Shown here one piece after another: positions 46,031 to 49,169 of a stretch of DNA of 49,169 nucleotides. Numbering within the stretch: the stretch's first letter is position 1; each line of letters begins with the position of its first letter. The DNA lies in contig JAJDTX010000020.1 in NCBI GenBank assembly GCA_022826925.1, positions 1 through 49,169 of the forward strand, in the 5' to 3' direction. The position numbers were made by a program, and so were the translations under genes. The notes beneath the pieces were generated by a model. It saw only the letters and a list, made by a program, of their open reading frames with translations, had not been told where the DNA came from and did not search any database. Origin of the DNA: Bryobacterales bacterium. GTDB lineage: Bacteria > Acidobacteriota > Terriglobia > Bryobacterales > UBA6623.

Positions 46031-48421
46031 TCACGGGAGCTCGGCAGGGGGCAGCGCGAATGCCAGAATACTCTTGCCGGCGGCGATTGTCACGAATTGC
46101 CTGCCGCCGAGCATATAGGTCATAGGAGAAGCGCGCACGTGGGCGTTGAGGTGGCGGCTCCAAAGCAGCTCTCCGTCGGCGGCCCGGGCAGCGGAGAACG
46201 TCCCGGAGTTGTCGGCGAAGAACACCAGCCCGGCTGCCGTGGAGACCAGGCCCGACCAATTGTCGCGGATCGAGTCGCCGAGCTTGCGCTCCCAAGCAAT
46301 GTCGCCAGTCAGCACGTCGATTGCGCGCAGGTAGCGCTCGCCCGGCTCGCCGCTCGGCTCGCGCGCCGAGCCTCCGTAGTAGGTCTTGCCGGCCTGCCAC
46401 GTCTCGTCTCGCTTCGTGAAGACATGGCAGAACTCTGACGCCATCGTGTAGAACAGCCCGGTCGCGGGATCGAACGACTTGGAAGGCCAGTTGGTCGCGC
46501 CTTGCAACCCAGGGCAGACCAGGTTCCCGCCCCGCGTGGGCCGCTTGCCCGGGATCAGCACCGGGCGGCCGTCCGCGCCGACGCGCTCGGCCCAGGTTAG
46601 TTTGCGCACGAAGGGCTCGGCCAGCAGCAGCTCGCCATCTTCGCGGTCCAAGACGTAGAAGAACCCGTTGCGGTTGGCGTGCAACAGCACCTTGCGGCGC
46701 TCGCCGTGCCACTCGATGTCCGCCAGGACCGGAGTCTGCACCGAGTCCCAGTCGTGCTCGTCGTGCGGGGTGTACTGGAAGTGCCATACCAGCGTTCCAG
46801 TGTCCGGGCGCAACGCGAGGATCGAGTTGGAATAGAGATTGTCTCCGAGCCGCTCGTCGCCGTTCATGTCGGGGCAGGGATTGCCGGTCGGCCAGTAGAG
46901 CAGGTCGAGGTCGGCGTCGTAGCTCCCGGTCAGCCAGGTCGTGCCACAGCCATGCGGCAGCACCGAGCCCTGCCAAGTCTCGGAGAGCGGCTCGCCCGGC
47001 AGCGGGATCGTCCAGAAGCGCCAGAGCCGCCGCCCGGTCTCGGGATCGTAAGCGGCCAAGAAGCCGCGCACGCCCTGATCGCCCCCCGAGATGCCGGAAA
47101 CCACCATGTCCCTGACAATCAGCGGAGCCATCGTCGCGTTGTAGTTTTCCCGGTGGTCGGCCATTTCGACATCCCAGAGCTTGCGTCCGCTCACTTTGTC
47201 GAAAGCCAGCAAATGGGCATGGTCGGTCACCATGAAGACCCGCTCTCCGAGCACCGCCACACCGCGGTTGGCGGCGCGAGCCGCAGCCCCGAGAATGTCG
47301 GGCGTGCGAGGCTGGCTATAGCTCCAGATGCGACGTCCGTGCAGCGCGTCCAAGGCATGGATCTCGTTCGAGAACGTGACGTACATCACTCCGTCCACAA
47401 CTACTGGGGTGGTTTCCAGCAGGTTCGGCGAGTCCAGCGGATACATCCACGCCAGCTCCAGCCGATTCACGTTGCGCTGGTGAATCTGGTCCAGTTGGCT
47501 GTGGCGGTTGCCGTCGAGCCGGCCGTTGTAGGTGGGCCATTCTCCGGGCCTCGGATGGAGAATGCGCTCGAACGGAAGGCCCGAGTCCGAGCCGTGACCC
47601 ACGAGTGCGTCGGCCAGCGCTCCGCTGCCGTCCTGGCGGCTCAAGAACGCCAGCAAGTCGGCCCCCTCGTCCGGGTCCAGATCGAATTCTGGCATCAGAG
47701 AATCCGGGCGCTCGTCAATTGCGGCCACTTCGTCAAGCGCGAGGAAGCGGAACTCTCCATCGAAGGTCTGCAGTTGCAGGTCTAGGGAGCTTCGATTCCT
47801 GGCGAAGCCTTCGATCGATTCGCCGCTGCCCAGGCGCACCCGGACAGCGGCATAGCCGGCAGCGATGCGCGAGGACGGATCGGTGATGGATCGCCGGATC
47901 TGCTCCAAGGTCTGCTCGGCCGCGATGCTGGAGAGATCCGGCCCTCGGATGCGTGCAGCAGCGCCGGGCACGTGGCAGTCGGCGCAGCCGCGCTGCTGGA
48001 AGATCTTCGCGCCGGATCGGACGTTTCCCGCGGCAATGCTGCGCGAGGCCGGCTTAGTCAGCGAGCCATAGAAGCTCAAGAGGTGCCCGAGCTCCGGTTC
48101 CGGAACGTTGATGGAGGGCATGCCGCGTTCTGGCAAGCCCTCCTGGATGATTTCCTTGATCTGCTGGTCACTACGACCGACGGCAACGCCGGGCGTGATG
48201 ATGTCCGGCGCGTACTCGCCGCCACGGCCGTCGCCGCCGTGGCAGCTGCCGCAGTAGGTCTCGAACGCTACCCGCCCGGCCTCTAGGTCGGCGGTGCCCT
48301 GCCCTACGGCGACGCTGGCGGAAACGAGCGAGATCGCGAGGGCGATCGCCCTGCCGCGTTTCGGGCCCGCCACGGCACTTGCGAGCACCACCGAGACGGA
48401 TCCAAGGTGCGGCAGCACCAT
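46031..48421 (-). CDS. Dihaem cytochrome c-PQQ dehydrogenase fusion
   Basis: A 796-residue exported quinoprotein. Two cytochrome c motifs come first (CGSCH 57-61 and CADCH 146-150), followed by a PQQ-dehydrogenase propeller from about residue 290 (WPTYNGRLDGNRHSQLDQI, PRTPDILG, WPTGNPCPDMNGDERLGDNL in part). HDEHDWDSVQTPVLADI carries the catalytic Asp region. These enzymes oxidise alcohols or sugars in the periplasm; having haem at the N-terminus differs from quinohaemoproteins, where it is C-terminal. Start ATG 48421 lies 8 bases after the redoxin stop. GTG 48373 is an alternative that gives a cleaner signal peptide (KRGRAIALAISLVSASVAVG). Confidence 0.9.
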   Translation of the reverse strand: MVLPHLGSVSVVLASAVAGPKRGRAIALAISLVSASVAVGQGTADLEAGRVAFETYCGSCHGGDGRGGEYAPDIITPGVAVGRSDQQIKEIIQEGLPERGMPSINVPEPELGHLLSFYGSLTKPASRSIAAGNVRSGAKIFQQRGCADCHVPGAAARIRGPDLSSIAAEQTLEQIRRSITDPSSRIAAGYAAVRVRLGSGESIEGFARNRSSLDLQLQTFDGEFRFLALDEVAAIDERPDSLMPEFDLDPDEGADLLAFLSRQDGSGALADALVGHGSDSGLPFERILHPRPGEWPTYNGRLDGNRHSQLDQIHQRNVNRLELAWMYPLDSPNLLETTPVVVDGVMYVTFSNEIHALDALHGRRIWSYSQPRTPDILGAAARAANRGVAVLGERVFMVTDHAHLLAFDKVSGRKLWDVEMADHRENYNATMAPLIVRDMVVSGISGGDQGVRGFLAAYDPETGRRLWRFWTIPLPGEPLSETWQGSVLPHGCGTTWLTGSYDADLDLLYWPTGNPCPDMNGDERLGDNLYSNSILALRPDTGTLVWHFQYTPHDEHDWDSVQTPVLADIEWHGERRKVLLHANRNGFFYVLDREDGELLLAEPFVRKLTWAERVGADGRPVLIPGKRPTRGGNLVCPGLQGATNWPSKSFDPATGLFYTMASEFCHVFTKRDETWQAGKTYYGGSAREPSGEPGERYLRAIDVLTGDIAWERKLGDSIRDNWSGLVSTAAGLVFFADNSGTFSAARAADGELLWSRHLNAHVRASPMTYMLGGRQFVTIAAGKSILAFALPPAELP

Positions 48422-48429
48422 CGAGCAGA

Positions 48430-49017
48430 CTATCCGTAATACGCGGGAGCGTTGCCCGGCGCCCACTTGATGTTGCAGCCTGCGCTGGGCACCTGCTGCT
48501 GCGGCGCCGACTCGCCAGCGAGCAGGGCATTGATCGCCCCGCGCAGGTCGCCGCCGTCCAGCGGCACGCCGTTTCCGGGGCGGCTGCCATCCAGCCGCCC
48601 GCGATAGACAAGCTGGCCCCCGCCGTCGAAGAGGAAGAAGTCAGGCGTGCACGCGGCTGTGTAGTCCTTCGCCGCCTGTTGGGATTCGTCGTACAAGTAA
48701 GGGAAGTTGAAGCCGACCCTGCCGGCCATAGCCTTCAGGTTTTCGGGCGCGTCTTCCGGATGCGTTTCGACGCTGTTGGAAGAGATCGCGACGATTCCGA
48801 GCCCGGCCGAACCGGCGTAGTCCCTGCCCAGCCGAGCGAGTTCGTCTTCGACATGCAGCACGAACGGGCAGTGCGCGCAGATGAACATCACCAAGAGGCC
48901 GTCCCGGCCCTCGGACACATCGGCTAGCGAAACGGTCCGGCCGGAAACCACATCGGGGAGCGAAAAGTCGGGCGCCGCCGTACCGAGCGGCAGCATCGTG
49001 GATTCTGTGAGAGACAC
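48430..49017 (-). CDS. Thioredoxin-fold redoxin (AhpC/TSA-like)
   Basis: A 195-residue thioredoxin-like protein with FICAHCPFV (Cys47 and Cys50), GIVAISSNSVETHPEDAPENL in part, TPDFFLFD and a C-terminal PSAGCNIKWAPGN. This is the 'thioredoxin family protein' type common in Acidobacteriota and Planctomycetota. It is probably a disulfide reductase or peroxidase; no signal peptide is present. Start GTG 49017 is chosen because a perfect TATAAT (49024-49029) ends 6 bases before it, giving a leaderless mRNA; ATG 48996 is the alternative. The dehydrogenase gene follows 8 bases after its stop, so they form an operon. Confidence 0.88.
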   Translation of the reverse strand: MSLTESTMLPLGTAAPDFSLPDVVSGRTVSLADVSEGRDGLLVMFICAHCPFVLHVEDELARLGRDYAGSAGLGIVAISSNSVETHPEDAPENLKAMAGRVGFNFPYLYDESQQAAKDYTAACTPDFFLFDGGGQLVYRGRLDGSRPGNGVPLDGGDLRGAINALLAGESAPQQQVPSAGCNIKWAPGNAPAYYG

Positions 49018-49023
49018 GAGCCG

Positions 49024-49029
49024 ATTATA
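49024..49029 (-). promoter_or_regulatory. -10 box TATAAT of the redoxin-dehydrogenase operon
   Basis: A perfect TATAAT, reading left, 6 bases before GTG 49017. CGAAAA lies at the -35 position with a 17-base spacer but is a poor match. The remaining bases to 49169 are richer in A and T than the rest of the window and hold no gene I can support. Confidence 0.55.
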
Positions 49030-49169
49030 CTCATCTTCGACAGTAATTTTCGGGTCGGTACGTAGTTTAAACGGTTTACGGCCGCAAACTCTCCAAATTG
49101 CAGATTGTGTAGTGCCACGTTTGTTTCGTGTATTGCGCATTTCATCCTTTCAATCAATGTGCTTCTTCT

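Overview
The window is about 49 kb of GC-rich bacterial chromosome with dense coding on both strands. I see no rRNA or tRNA gene, no CRISPR array, no insertion sequence and no phage gene. The gene mix is a tricorn-type protease, a DUF1549/DUF1553 (PSD1) plus DUF1501 pair, many exported sulfatases, a Gfo/Idh plus DUF1080 pair, PQQ-type propellers and a CobA-HemD fusion. This resembles Acidobacteriota (Bryobacterales/Solibacter-like), with Planctomycetota as the main alternative. The complete Mrp antiporter and the sulfatases would suit a marine or host-associated life. Both statements are inference from gene content.

Layout. 1-4730: the tail of an unknown gene, a tricorn-like protease and a BNR-repeat lipoprotein. 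4759-12771: metH, a divergent Tat-exported sulfatase, an uncharacterised gene, cobA-hemD, and a family 2 glycosyltransferase. 13035-15767: a lone VapB-like antitoxin with a palindromic operator and a decayed toxin, then a large GT-C-type membrane protein. 15833-20809: a PQQ-propeller protein, a translationally coupled Gfo/Idh-DUF1080 pair and a helical-repeat exported protein. 20839-26744: the mrpABCDEFG Na+/H+ antiporter operon, reading left. 26919-35162: sulfatase, PSD1, DUF1501 and sulfatase in one tightly packed operon, then a separate sulfatase of different base composition. 35338-39791: atpHAGD, reading left, without atpC or the F0 genes. 40243-40658: a Phd-type antitoxin followed by a 40-codon internally deleted VapC. 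40970-43611: a DapA/KdgD-family aldolase, an exported SAM methyltransferase and a GH43-like lipoprotein. 43758-49017: a TPR protein, family 5 uracil-DNA glycosylase, a DksA-like zinc finger protein, a dihaem-PQQ dehydrogenase and a redoxin.

How the genes work together. Many products are exported and look aimed at sulfated or otherwise decorated glycans: four sulfatases, a sialidase-like propeller, a GH43-like propeller, a 3-keto-glycoside route (Gfo/Idh plus DUF1080) and a sugar-acid dehydratase. Core functions (MetH, sirohaem/haem synthesis, F1-ATPase, Mrp) sit among them.

Three structural points stand out. At least nine genes have a -10-like hexamer only 6-10 bases before the start codon and no Shine-Dalgarno sequence, which suggests widespread leaderless transcription. 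Two toxin-antitoxin loci keep an intact antitoxin beside a decayed toxin. The sulfatase-PSD1-DUF1501-sulfatase operon is the best candidate for a poorly described catabolic system.
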